A stretch of 64,000 bases of DNA, from NCBI GenBank assembly GCA_963812415.1, contig CAWEVH010000031.1:1-64000 (forward strand), given 5' to 3'. A model generated the notes under the pieces. It searched no databases, was not told where the DNA came from, and worked only from the letters and a program-made list of their open reading frames with translations. Below are positions 54,361 through 62,806 of this stretch, piece after piece. Within the stretch, counting starts at the first letter, position 1; every line of letters begins with the position of its first letter. A program made the translations under genes and the position numbers. The stretch is from JACVRW01 sp963812415 (GTDB lineage: Bacteria > Actinomycetota > Thermoleophilia > Solirubrobacterales > Thermoleophilaceae).

Positions 54361-55098
54361 CTAGGGCGCCGGGCGCTGATCAGCAGGTTCATCGGGAGCC
54401 TGTACCGAGCCGCGGACGAACCGGGAGTCGAGCGCCTCGAGCCCGAGCCCGATGGCGTTGATCGCGGCGTACAGGAGGGCGAACGCCGGGCGAGCGAGCG
54501 TGCGCAGGACGGGGCGCGCGGCCAGCCGCTCCTGGATGCGCGCGAACAGCGAGCCGGTGACCGCCGCCCAGGAGACCCCCCAGCCGCCGTTCTCGACGAC
54601 CGCCACGTCGTCCCAGCCGTCGAACACCCGCCGCAGGCTCGGCTCGGTGAAGCGGTGCTCGAGGTTGCGGGTGTCGTACTCCCACACCACCGGCACCGAG
54701 ATCAGCGCGGCGCCGCCCGGCCGCAGCACCCGGCGCAGCTCGAGCGCGGCCGCCGGCGGGTCCTCGAGGTAGTAGAAGGCCTGCGTGCAGAGCACGGCGT
54801 CGAAGGAGTCGTCGCCGAACGGGAGGAAGTCCCGCGAGACCACGTCCGCGACGCCGAACCTGTCCTCCACGTCGAAGCCGACGATCCGCGCGCCGGGCGG
54901 GAAGAGATCGTCGTAGGGGCGCGTGCCGCAGAAGACGTCGAGCACGTCGCCGACCTCGCCGAGGCCCGCGATCGCGGCGCCGAGGTCGTCCACCAGGCGC
55001 CTCACGTGCAGGTAGTCGAACTGCGTGAAGCGGGGATGGCGGCGCGTCCGCCGGATCCGTCCGACGGCCGCGGGGGCGACGCTCGACTGGTTCGACAT
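54361..55098 (-). CDS. SAM-dependent methyltransferase (paralogue of the gene at 52669; frame slip near the end)
   Basis: About 245 residues from the ATG at 55098. HPRFTQFDYLHVRRLVDDLG, DVLDVFCGTRPYDDLFPPGA (modified motif I), LPFGDDSFDAVLCTQAFYYL and RVLRPGGAALISVPVVWEYD match its paralogue closely. By comparison the C-terminus should read RLPMNLLISARRP, which is present in the next frame; an extra base near 54405 moves it into a frame ending DQRPAP at 54361. If that base alone is an error, the gene would run on into the GT2 frame. So either there are two slips or a natural fusion exists. Divergent from the Wzt gene with 40 bases between the starts. Confidence 0.8.
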   Translation of the reverse strand: MSNQSSVAPAAVGRIRRTRRHPRFTQFDYLHVRRLVDDLGAAIAGLGEVGDVLDVFCGTRPYDDLFPPGARIVGFDVEDRFGVADVVSRDFLPFGDDSFDAVLCTQAFYYLEDPPAAALELRRVLRPGGAALISVPVVWEYDTRNLEHRFTEPSLRRVFDGWDDVAVVENGGWGVSWAAVTGSLFARIQERLAARPVLRTLARPAFALLYAAINAIGLGLEALDSRFVRGSVQAPDEPADQRPAP

Positions 55099-55138
55099 GC
55101 GGGACCGCGACAATGTAGGCGGTTTGGCGGCCGTGACC

Positions 55139-56416
55139 ATGAACGCAATCGAGTTCGAGCGTCTGGGGAAGCGCTACGTGGTGGGCGAGCGCGTGGCGTA
55201 CCAGACGGCCCGCGAGGCGCTCGTACGAGCATTGCGGCGCGATCCGAGCGGGAGCGACACCGGCTCGGAGCTCTGGGCGTTGCGGGACATCAACCTCTCG
55301 ATCCCCGAAGGCGACGTGGTCGGCGTGATCGGCCGCAACGGCGCGGGGAAGACGACGCTGTTGAAGATCATCTCTCAGATCACGGAGCCGACGACGGGGG
55401 TGGCGAGGGTGCGCGGTCGGGTCGGCTCGCTGCTGGAGGTGGGGACCGGCTTCCATCCGGAGCTGACCGGGCGCGAGAACATCTTCCTGAACGGCGCGGT
55501 GCTCGGCATGTCGCGTGGCGAGATCGCCGCCAAGTTCGGCGAGATCGTGGATTTCTCCGGCGTCGAGCGCTTTCTCGACACCCCGCTGAAGCGGTACTCG
55601 TCGGGGATGCAGCTCCGGCTCGCCTTCGCAGTCGCCGCGCACCTCGAGCCCGAGATCGTCGTGGTCGACGAGGTGCTCGCGGTCGGCGACGCCGAGTTTC
55701 AGCGCAAATGCCTGGGCAAGATGTCGGATCTCCGGGGCGAGGGCCGCACGGTGATGTTCGTGAGCCACGACCTCGGCGCGATCGCGTCGCTCTGCCGACG
55801 GGTGGTCTGGCTCGAGCACGGCGCGGTCAAGGCGGACGGCCCCGCGCACGCCGTCCTCGACGAGTATCTCCGCTTCGGCATCCCGGTCGAGACGCGCGTC
55901 GAGTTTCCGTCGGACCCAACGCGACCCGCCGAGCTGGTGAGCGTCGAGCTCGATGCTGGTGCGACGGTCAGGCGCGACGAGCCGTTCCGGATACGGCTGC
56001 GCTTCCGCACCCGCGAGCCGGTATTCGGGCTCGACATCGGGATCTACCTCCTGAACCGGGAGGGCGTACGAATCCTCGACGACGTCTGGTCCGACTGGCG
56101 CCAGTCGGAGTGGCTGGCCGACGAACCCGGCGAGTACGAGGCGACCGTGGAGGTACCTCCGGTGCTGGCCTCGGGCGAGCACGTGTTGGGTGTCTGGTTC
56201 GGGACCGCGGTCGAGGACCTGTTCGACCAGGAGCTGCTGTCATTCGAGGTCGCGCCGCGCCCGGATGACCGCAAGGAGTGGATCGAGCGCGCTCGAGTCA
56301 TCCAGCCGGAGCTTCGCTGGAGCGTCCGGAGCGACCCGGCCGGCGCCGGCCTAGATGACGTCCGCGAAGCGCCTCTCCGCCCGACGGAAGTAGACGATGC
56401 CGCTCACGAGCAGTAG
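55139..56416 (+). CDS. wzt: Polysaccharide ABC exporter ATP-binding protein (Wzt-like)
   Basis: About 425 residues. The nucleotide-binding domain (1-240) has Walker A VIGRNGAGKTTLLKIISQI, LLEVGTGFHPELTGRENIFL, the signature YSSGMQLRLAFAVAAHLEPE and Walker B IVVVDEVLAVGDAEFQRKCL with VMFVSHDLGAI. TGFHPELTGREN is specific to the polysaccharide and teichoic acid exporter class. A C-terminal Wzt_C beta-sandwich (PAELVSVELDAGATVRRDEP, YLLNREGVRILDDVWSDWRQ, SGEHVLGVWFGTAVEDLFDQ) may bind the modified chain end. The last 25 residues overlap the convergent permease gene and look unnatural; a TAG at 56352 in another frame suggests the true end lies there. Confidence 0.9.
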   Translation: MNAIEFERLGKRYVVGERVAYQTAREALVRALRRDPSGSDTGSELWALRDINLSIPEGDVVGVIGRNGAGKTTLLKIISQITEPTTGVARVRGRVGSLLEVGTGFHPELTGRENIFLNGAVLGMSRGEIAAKFGEIVDFSGVERFLDTPLKRYSSGMQLRLAFAVAAHLEPEIVVVDEVLAVGDAEFQRKCLGKMSDLRGEGRTVMFVSHDLGAIASLCRRVVWLEHGAVKADGPAHAVLDEYLRFGIPVETRVEFPSDPTRPAELVSVELDAGATVRRDEPFRIRLRFRTREPVFGLDIGIYLLNREGVRILDDVWSDWRQSEWLADEPGEYEATVEVPPVLASGEHVLGVWFGTAVEDLFDQELLSFEVAPRPDDRKEWIERARVIQPELRWSVRSDPAGAGLDDVREAPLRPTEVDDAAHEQ

Positions 56417-57196
56417 CAGGCCGCTCGCGAGCGACACGAGGTCGGTCACGTCCGGCGGGGGCGCTCCTACAGCGCTCCAGCGGAAGCCGTCGATCAGGCC
56501 GACCACCGGGTTCAGCGCGTACACCCAGCGCACGGCGCCATCGACGATGGAGCTGGGGAAGACGACGGGGCTGGCGAAGAGCCAGAGCTGGATCAGGAAC
56601 GGCAGCCCGTACTTGATGTCGCGGTAGCGCACGTTCAAGGCCGCCAGCCAGGTGCCGACGCCGAGCAGGAGGGCGAACAGCAGCACGATCCAGACCGGGA
56701 GGAGCGCGATCTCGGGTCCCGGGGCGACCCCGTAGGCGAGCATGAAGACGGCCAGGACGACCAGCGAGATGGCGAGATCGACCAGCCCCGGAAGCGCGGC
56801 CGCCAGCGGCGCCAGGAGACGCGGGAAGTACAGCTTCTCCACCAGCTCGCGGTGGTCGACCAGGCTCGTCGCCGTCGCATTGAGCCCCGTCGAGAAGTAC
56901 GTCCACACGACGAGCCCGGCGTAGACGAACACCGGATACGGAAGTCCGTCGCTCGGCAGCCCCGCCGCGCTGCCGAAGATCAAGCTGAAGATGACCGCGG
57001 CGGCCACCGGCTGGATCACCGCCCAGCCGACACCGAACAGCGTCTGCTTGTAGCGAAGCTTCAAGTCGCGCAGCGCCAGGAAGTACGCCACGTCGCGGTA
57101 CTGCCACATCTCTCGGAGGTTCGGGCCGGGCAGCCGGCTCGTCGACGGCTTGATCTCGGTCCATGAGGCCGAGCGCGGGTGCTCGGCGGTCGTCAT
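56351..57196 (-). CDS. wzm: Polysaccharide ABC exporter permease (Wzm-like, ABC-2)
   Basis: 281 residues, intact. Amphipathic start WQYRDVAYFLALRDLKLRYK, then QTLFGVGWAVIQPVAAAVIF, a family signature, and six TM helices: LPYPVFVYAGLVVWTYFSTG, LVDLAISLVVLAVFMLAYG, IVLLFALLLGVGTWLAALNV, YGLPFLIQLWLFASPVVFPS and a C-terminal TM (VSLASGLLLLVSGIVYF). NVRYRDIKY is the conserved cytoplasmic loop. It pairs with the convergent ATPase gene to export lipid-linked polysaccharide. The start overlaps the stop of the deacetylase gene (TCAT at 57193-57196), so these two are coupled. Confidence 0.92.
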   Translation of the reverse strand: MTTAEHPRSASWTEIKPSTSRLPGPNLREMWQYRDVAYFLALRDLKLRYKQTLFGVGWAVIQPVAAAVIFSLIFGSAAGLPSDGLPYPVFVYAGLVVWTYFSTGLNATATSLVDHRELVEKLYFPRLLAPLAAALPGLVDLAISLVVLAVFMLAYGVAPGPEIALLPVWIVLLFALLLGVGTWLAALNVRYRDIKYGLPFLIQLWLFASPVVFPSSIVDGAVRWVYALNPVVGLIDGFRWSAVGAPPPDVTDLVSLASGLLLLVSGIVYFRRAERRFADVI

Positions 57197-58160
57197 GCGG
57201 CGGCCCTTTGAAGGGCCCCGACGAGCTGGCGCGCGAAGTCCTCGAGCGACGTGTTCAGCACGTCGATCCTCGGCAGCAGCAGCGGGTCGTCGGCGGCGTC
57301 ACGGCCGCGGGCACGGCCCGTGAAGCCGCGGTCGTAGCCGGCGGCGCGCGCCGCGGCCGCGACGCGCGGGTCCGCCTTCCCGTGCGGGTACGAGATCGGT
57401 CGTGATCTCCCTCCCCGCCGGCCGCTCGAGCGCCTCGCGTCCGTCGCGCAGCGCCGCCTCGAGCGCGGCGTCGTCGAGCGCCGGCAGCACGTCGTGCCGG
57501 AGGGTGTGGAAGCCGATCTCGAGCCCGGCGGCCGCCAGCGCGGCGACGTCCGCTGCGCGCATGCCGGCATCATCGGGGTCCGGCCCGACGATCTCCGCGA
57601 GCGCGGCGGCCGCGCGGCGCCGCTCGTCGGGCGTCGCCGCCTCGATCGCCTCGCCCCAGTCGTGGATGCCGGCGCCGCGCCGCGTGGATGCCGGCCTCCG
57701 CGAGGACGGAGACGTCCCGGCCGCCGTCGACGGCGGCCTGCAGCCGCTCCCACCAGAACCGGTGCGGGCTCTCGAGCGAGGCTCCGGACAGGAAGAACGT
57801 GGCGGGCAGCCCCGCGGCCCGGAGCGCCGGCAGCGCGTGGCCGGCGTGCGAGGCGAGGTCGTCGTCGAAGGTGATGGCCACCGGGAAGCGCTGCCCGCGC
57901 CGGCGCGCGGCGACGGCCTCCTGCAGCTCGCGGCAGGGCACCACGCGGTAGAGCCGCGCGAGATGCCCGAGCTGCGCCTCGAAGAGCCGCGGCGACAGCG
58001 CGGGCACCAGCTCGCGCCGCGGATCGCCGGGCGGATCGCCGAGCTTGTGGTACACGAGCGCCAGGCCGGCGCGGCGTCCCGACAGCCGCAGCAGCGCGTA
58101 CCGTGCGAGGCGACCCGGGGGGCTTCCGGCCAGCCGCCGGATTGCCGATGGAAGCGGCAT
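57193..58160 (-). CDS. Polysaccharide deacetylase family protein (NodB-like, frame broken)
   Basis: About 322 residues. An N-terminal basic segment precedes LALVYHKLGDPPGD and YRVVPCRELQEAVAARRRGQ, then the NodB motif FPVAITFDDDLASHAGHALP (catalytic base and metal Asp) and ALRAAGLPATFFLSGASLES. Frame changes near 57670 and 57400 connect to GLEIGFHTLRHDVLPALDDA (H-x3-H metal motif) and PISYPHGKADPRVAAAARA. It removes an N- or O-acetyl group from a sugar, or acts on a related modification. The position before the ABC permease suggests it acts on the exported chain. The family often lies in such clusters. Confidence 0.8.
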
Positions 58161-58179
58161 GCGGGATACCCTAGATTCG

Positions 58180-59127
58180 ATGCCGGACTCGCCGCAGGTG
58201 ACGGTCGTGATCCCGACGCGCGACCGCCGCTCACTGCTGCTCCGGACGCTGCGCTCCGCGCTCGCGCAGGAGGAGGCGACGCTCGAGATCGTCGTCGTGG
58301 ACGAGGGCTCGACCGACGGCACGCCGGCGGCGGTCGAGGGACTCGGCGACGAGCGCATCCAGCTCGTGCGGCACGAGCGACCGCGCGGGGTGGCCGCCGC
58401 CCGCAACGCGGGCATCGCCGCCGCGAGCGGCGAGTGGGTCGCCTTCCTCGACGACGACGACCTGTGGTCGCCGCGCAAGCTCGCCACCCAGCTCGCCGTG
58501 GCCGCCGAGCGGGCGGCCGACTTCACCTACACCGGCGCGCTCTTCGTCAGCGCGGACCTGGAGCCGCTGCTCGAGAGGGAGGCGCCCGCGGTCGCGGAGC
58601 TGCACGAGCGGATCCCGATCGCCAACCCGGTCGCCGCCGGGGGGTCGAGCGTCGTCGTCCGCACGGAGCTGGCGCGCGCGGTGGGCGGCTTCGACGAGCG
58701 GCTCGAGCAGCTCACCGACTGGGACATGTGGTGGCGGCTGGCCGACGCCGGGAGACCGGCGCCGTGCCCTGAGACGCTCGTGGCCTACGTCCAGCACCCC
58801 GGCAGCATGCTGCTGAGCGACCCGCGCGGCGTGATCCGCGAGCGGGAGTACCTCGACGTGAAGCACCGCCTGGGACCGGAGCAGCTGCGCGATCCCGAGC
58901 GGGTGTGGTTCTGGCGCTGGGCCGCCGAGGGGGCGGCCCGCGCGGGCCGCCGCCGGCAGGCGGCGCTGCTCTTTCTGCGCGGCGGCATCGCGCACCGCAG
59001 CGGGCTCGACATCCGGCTGGCGGCGGCGACCCTGCTGCGCGGCGCGCCGGACCGCGCGGACGATGGCGCCCGGCCCCGGCCCGCGGCGCCCGACTGGCTC
59101 GCGCCGTACAGGGGCGCCCCCGCGTGA
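58180..59127 (+). CDS. GT2 glycosyltransferase
   Basis: 315 residues, intact. SPQVTVVIPTRDRRSLLLRT, LEIVVVDEGSTDGTPAAVEG, RGVAAARNAGIAAASGEWVA, FLDDDDLWSPRKLATQLAVA (DxD) and SVVVRTELARAVGGFDERLE are the GT2-A parts; the helical C-terminus ends PDWLAPYRGAPA. Same length and layout as the GT2 at 53412, but roughly half the residues differ, so an older duplication. The ATG at 58180 follows an AT-rich ATACCCTAGATT island that may be a -10 region. It starts a run of coupled plus-strand genes: its TGA overlaps the GTG of the next gene. Confidence 0.88.
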   Translation: MPDSPQVTVVIPTRDRRSLLLRTLRSALAQEEATLEIVVVDEGSTDGTPAAVEGLGDERIQLVRHERPRGVAAARNAGIAAASGEWVAFLDDDDLWSPRKLATQLAVAAERAADFTYTGALFVSADLEPLLEREAPAVAELHERIPIANPVAAGGSSVVVRTELARAVGGFDERLEQLTDWDMWWRLADAGRPAPCPETLVAYVQHPGSMLLSDPRGVIREREYLDVKHRLGPEQLRDPERVWFWRWAAEGAARAGRRRQAALLFLRGGIAHRSGLDIRLAAATLLRGAPDRADDGARPRPAAPDWLAPYRGAPA

Positions 59128-60008
59128 GCGGCGCCGGGGCGCCCGAGACGGTCCCGATCTCCGTGATCGTTCCGACGATCGGTCGGGTGGAGCAGCTGCG
59201 CAGCTGCCTCGAGTCGCTCCGCGCCTGCCGTCCGCGCCCCCGTGAGCTGCTCGTGGTGGACCAGAGCGGAGGCGGGGAGGTCGCGGCGGCGCTGGCCGAC
59301 TTCGAGGACCTCGGCGCCGCCCCGGTCGCGTGCACCGGTCGCGGAATCGCGCTGGCGACCAACGTCGGGCTGCGCGCCGCCGCAGGTCCGAACGTGCTCG
59401 TGACCCATGACGACTGCCGCGTCGCGCCCTCGTGGGTGGGCGCCGGTCACGACCTGATGCGCGCGAACCCCGGCGCCATCGTCACCGGCCGCGTGCTCGC
59501 GGACGGCGACGCGAAGGCCGTTCCGTCCACGATCGACGACCCGCAGGCGCACGACTACACCGGTGAGCTGAGCGTCGGCGCGCTGTTCGCGAACAACATG
59601 GGGTTGCCGCGCCAGGCGGTGCTCGAGCTCGGCGGCTTCGACGAGCGCTTTCCCACGGCATCGGAGGACAACGATCTCTGCTGGCGCTGGCTGCGCGCCG
59701 GCGGGCGGCTCCTCTACGAGCCGGAGCTCACCGTGTGGCATCGCGACTGGCGCAGCGAGGAGGAGCTCGAGCGCCTGTACGTGCGCTACGCCTACAGCCA
59801 GGGCATGCTCTACGCCAAGCACCTGCGCACGCGTGACCTGAGGGTGCTGCCGTTCCTCGGACGCGACCTCTACGAGGGCCTGCGCGCCTCCGCGGGCGGC
59901 CTGCTGCTGCCCGACCGGCCTCGCTGGGCCGACCGCCGCCGGGGCATCGTCCGCGGGATGCCGGCCGGCCTCGTGCGCGGCTGGCGAGAGTTCGGAGGCG
60001 CCGAGTGA
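59124..60008 (+). CDS. GT2 glycosyltransferase
   Basis: 294 residues, intact, from a GTG at 59124 that overlaps the upstream stop (GTGA). VPISVIVPTIGRVEQLRSCL, RELLVVDQSGGGEVAAALAD, GIALATNVGLRAAAGPNVLV and THDDCRVAPSWVGAGHDLMR (DxD variant) make up the GT2-A fold. GGFDERFPTASEDNDLCWRW contains the acceptor-site acids. YVRYAYSQGMLYAKHLRTRD and the basic tail suggest membrane contact. Probably extends the same glycan as its neighbours. Confidence 0.88.
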   Translation: MSGAGAPETVPISVIVPTIGRVEQLRSCLESLRACRPRPRELLVVDQSGGGEVAAALADFEDLGAAPVACTGRGIALATNVGLRAAAGPNVLVTHDDCRVAPSWVGAGHDLMRANPGAIVTGRVLADGDAKAVPSTIDDPQAHDYTGELSVGALFANNMGLPRQAVLELGGFDERFPTASEDNDLCWRWLRAGGRLLYEPELTVWHRDWRSEEELERLYVRYAYSQGMLYAKHLRTRDLRVLPFLGRDLYEGLRASAGGLLLPDRPRWADRRRGIVRGMPAGLVRGWREFGGAE

Positions 60009-61387
60009 CGGTGCGCGCGCTGCTCTTCGTCTTCGCGCTCAGCGTGCTGCTGCTCGTGCAGCAGGGCACGGTCACCGGGATCGACGGCGAGGCGAGCTAC
60101 CGGATGGCGCAGTCGCTCGTCGACGACGGCGACCTGGAGCTCTCGGCGGCGGTGCCGCACACGGCGGTGGGGCGAGACGGCGCCTACTACAGCAAGTTCG
60201 GCATCGCGCTACCGCTGCTCGCCACGGCGCCGTACGCGCTCGCCAAGCCGTTCGCTGGGGCGGGTGACGGCGAGGCGCCGCGCGCGGCCGTCGCCACGCT
60301 GATGCCGCTCCTGACGGCGCTCCTGTGCGTCGTCCTCTACTCGACCGGCCGGGCGCTCGGCGGGCGCCCGCGCGACGCGCTGCTCGTGGCGCTGGCGGCC
60401 ACGTTCGGCACCTTCCTGGTCGTCTACTCGAAGGACTTCTTCAGCGAGCCGCTGCTCGCGCTGGCGATCGCGGCCGCCCTCTGGCAGACGCTCGCCGGCC
60501 GCACCTGGCTCGCCGCGGCGTTCATCGCCTTCGGCATGCTCACGCGGCCGCAGGCGCTGCTGCTCGCCCCCCTCTTCTGGCTCTTCTGGGCCCACCGCGA
60601 CGGGCTGCGCCGCGCGCTCGTGCCGGGGCTCATCCTGGCCGCCGGGGCCGCCGCCATCCCCCTCTACAACTGGCTGCGCTTCGAGGACGTCACGGAGAGC
60701 GGCTACCCGGACGACCAGGGGTTCCGCGCCGAGGTCTGGACCGGCGCCTGGGGGCTCTTGACCGATCCCAGCAAGAGCCTGTTCCTGTTCGTGCCGCTCG
60801 CCGCGTTGCTCCCATTCGCAATCTGGTCGCTCCGCAGGCGTGGGCAGGTCGGGCTGGCGTGGCTGACAACCGGGATCCTGCTGGTCGGCTTCCTGACCGC
60901 GGCGAGCTGGAGCATCTGGTGGGGCGGCTGGACCTGGGGTCCCCGGCTGCTGATCCCCGCGCTCGTACCCGTGCTGCCGGCGCTGGCGCCCTGGGTGCGC
61001 GACAGTCCCGGCAGGCGCCGCCTGGTCGTCGCGCTCGCCGTCGTCGGGGCGCTCGTGAGCCTGGCCGCCGTGATCGTGCCGACGAGCGCGCAGCTCGGCG
61101 AGCGGGCCGAGACGGACGGCCCGCGCATCCTGCGGCAGGCCGAGCTGCTGCCGGCCACGCTCGGCAACCTGGCCGACGACGCGCCGCCCGAGCGGCCGGT
61201 GATGCCCGCCGACCGCTGGGACCCCTACCTCTGGCAGGTCGAGCTGGGGCGCGACGGCGGCCCGCCGGGGACGGTCCTGGCGATCGCGGTCTCGCTGCTG
61301 CTCGTGCTCGTGGCCGTATGGGCGGCCGTGCGCCTGCGGGGCGCGGTACGGCAGGCCGATGAGCGCGAGCGGGTGGTCGCGTGCTGA
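60005..61387 (+). CDS. GT-C-type membrane glycosyltransferase, intact
   Basis: 460 residues from a GTG at 60005 overlapping the upstream TGA. TM1 (ALLFVFALSVLLLVQQGTVT) is followed by GIDGEASYRMAQSLVDDGDL and YYSKFGIALPLLATAPYALA, the extracytoplasmic loop with acidic residues of the GT-C fold. FLVVYSKDFFSEPLLALAIA, FIAFGMLTRPQALLLAPLFW and SWSIWWGGWTWGPRLLIPAL are characteristic of this group. Around eleven TMs. The last 55 bases are duplicated at about 62776-62830. Confidence 0.82.
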   Translation: MTVRALLFVFALSVLLLVQQGTVTGIDGEASYRMAQSLVDDGDLELSAAVPHTAVGRDGAYYSKFGIALPLLATAPYALAKPFAGAGDGEAPRAAVATLMPLLTALLCVVLYSTGRALGGRPRDALLVALAATFGTFLVVYSKDFFSEPLLALAIAAALWQTLAGRTWLAAAFIAFGMLTRPQALLLAPLFWLFWAHRDGLRRALVPGLILAAGAAAIPLYNWLRFEDVTESGYPDDQGFRAEVWTGAWGLLTDPSKSLFLFVPLAALLPFAIWSLRRRGQVGLAWLTTGILLVGFLTAASWSIWWGGWTWGPRLLIPALVPVLPALAPWVRDSPGRRRLVVALAVVGALVSLAAVIVPTSAQLGERAETDGPRILRQAELLPATLGNLADDAPPERPVMPADRWDPYLWQVELGRDGGPPGTVLAIAVSLLLVLVAVWAAVRLRGAVRQADERERVVAC

Positions 61388-62724
61388 ACCTCCGACCGCG
61401 CCGCTCGGCATCGAGTCAGGAGCGGCTCGGGAAGCTGAGTGAGACGCGCTGGTTCGCGCCCGTCGTCCTCGCCGTGCCGTACCTGCTCGGGATCGCTGCG
61501 CTGCAGGGCCTCACGGAGCGGGTGCGCACGTTCCACGTCGAGGACGAGGGCTGGTACCACGTCCCGACGATCCTCCAGTTCGGCGAGCAGCTTCCGGCCG
61601 TCGACCTGGGGAGCTACCCCGCGGCCCAGACGCCGCTCTACCACCTGCTCTTCGCGCTCTGGGGGAAGGTCGCGGGCTTCGAGCTCTGGGACCTGCGACT
61701 CCTGAACGTCGCCATCTCGTACGTGACGCTGCTCGTGCTGTTCCGCTGGCTGCGTCGCGGCTTCGGATTCGATCAGGGGCAGGCGCTCGCGCTCACCCTG
61801 CTGTTCGGCCTCTCGCCGCACGTGCTGGGCGTCTCGTTCGCCGTGCTCACCGACAACCTGTCGCTGCTCTTCGGCATCGTCGCGCTCGAGCGCTTCCATC
61901 GCGCGAGCCAGGACCGCTCGCTCGGCACGTTCGCGGTCGGCTGCGCGGTGATGGCGGCCGCGATCCTCACCCGACAGTCCTTCCTCTGGCTGGCGCCGGT
62001 CGCCGCGTGGTCTGTGCTCACGGCCGCGCCTTCGGCGAGACGAGTGGTCGCCGGCGCCGCCGTCGCCAGCGTCGCGTTGCTTCCGTTCGCCGCGCTCGTC
62101 GCCGTCTGGGGCGGTCTCGTGCCGGAGGGGGCCGACCCGGCCTCGTGCGGACTCTGCTCATCCCGCGCGGGCGTGCCGGACGCGGGCCCCGTCACGCGCG
62201 CGCTCGGCTTCAGCGTCGCCCTCTTCGGCGTGTACGCCGCGGTGGCGTACGCCCCGATCCTCGCCCGCCGGGCGCGTTCGCTCACGCTCCCCTCCGCTCG
62301 TCTCATCGCGCTCCCGATCGTCGTGGGCGTCGCCCTGGCCGCCGCGTCCGAGCTGGTCTACCGCCCGCCGGTCACGCTCGAGCGCCTGGGCGACGAGGGC
62401 TACCTCTGGCGCTTCGCCGACCAGCTCCCGGCCCTCGCCTCGTCGTCGCTTGCCTTCTGGGCGCTCGTGCCGCTGGGCGCGCTCGCGTTCGCGCTGCTCG
62501 CGCGACGCTCGGGCTGGCTCTCCCTGCCCACGGTCTACCTGGCCACGTTCCTGGCCTCGACGCTCGCGGTCCGCCTGATCTACCAGAAGTACTTCGACCC
62601 GTTCGTCCTCCTCGGCCTGATCCTCCTGATGCGGCCCGCCGACCTCCGCTCGGCCGGCGACTATGCGGGCGTCGTCGTGCTGGTCGCGGGATCGCTCGTG
62701 TACGCGGCGAAGTTCTACGTCTGA
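61332..62724 (+). repeat. Tandem duplication, unit A (period 1444 bases)
   Basis: Unit A starts in the last 55 bases of the GT-C gene at 60005 and covers the whole next gene. Unit B begins at about 62776 with the same order. Identity is about 97-98 percent by eye, with substitutions mostly at third positions in the first 750 bases and very few after that. Confidence 0.9.
61381..62724 (+). CDS. GT-C-type membrane glycosyltransferase (unit A copy)
   Basis: 447 residues from a GTG at 61381 that overlaps the upstream stop by seven bases. TM1 (FAPVVLAVPYLLGIAALQGL) is followed by RVRTFHVEDEGWYHVPTILQ, with the acidic EDE loop of GT-C enzymes, and SYPAAQTPLYHLLFALWGKV. GVSFAVLTDNLSLLFGIVAL, ILTRQSFLWLAPVAAWSVLT and VRLIYQKYFDPFVLLGLILL are further TM or conserved loop segments. 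GADPASCGLCSSRAGVPDAG is an extracytoplasmic loop with two Cys that may form a disulfide. Cotranscribed with the three genes before it. Confidence 0.82.
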   Translation: MLNLRPRRSASSQERLGKLSETRWFAPVVLAVPYLLGIAALQGLTERVRTFHVEDEGWYHVPTILQFGEQLPAVDLGSYPAAQTPLYHLLFALWGKVAGFELWDLRLLNVAISYVTLLVLFRWLRRGFGFDQGQALALTLLFGLSPHVLGVSFAVLTDNLSLLFGIVALERFHRASQDRSLGTFAVGCAVMAAAILTRQSFLWLAPVAAWSVLTAAPSARRVVAGAAVASVALLPFAALVAVWGGLVPEGADPASCGLCSSRAGVPDAGPVTRALGFSVALFGVYAAVAYAPILARRARSLTLPSARLIALPIVVGVALAAASELVYRPPVTLERLGDEGYLWRFADQLPALASSSLAFWALVPLGALAFALLARRSGWLSLPTVYLATFLASTLAVRLIYQKYFDPFVLLGLILLMRPADLRSAGDYAGVVVLVAGSLVYAAKFYV

Positions 62725-62725
62725 G

Positions 62726-62806
62726 GTGTCCGCGTCACCGGAGGTCTCGGTCGTGATCCCGACGGGGGCCGCTGGGCCTGCGTGGGGCGGTACGGCAGGC
62801 CGATGA
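62726..62806 (+). pseudogene. GT2 start stub cut off by the tandem duplication
   Basis: Two bases after the previous stop, a GTG opens VSASPEVSVVIPTG, the unmistakable start of a GT2 like those at 53412 and 58180. After 14 codons the sequence becomes the duplicated end of the gene at 60005, and the frame stops at 62806. The complete GT2 gene would be expected after unit B, beyond the window. Confidence 0.7.
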
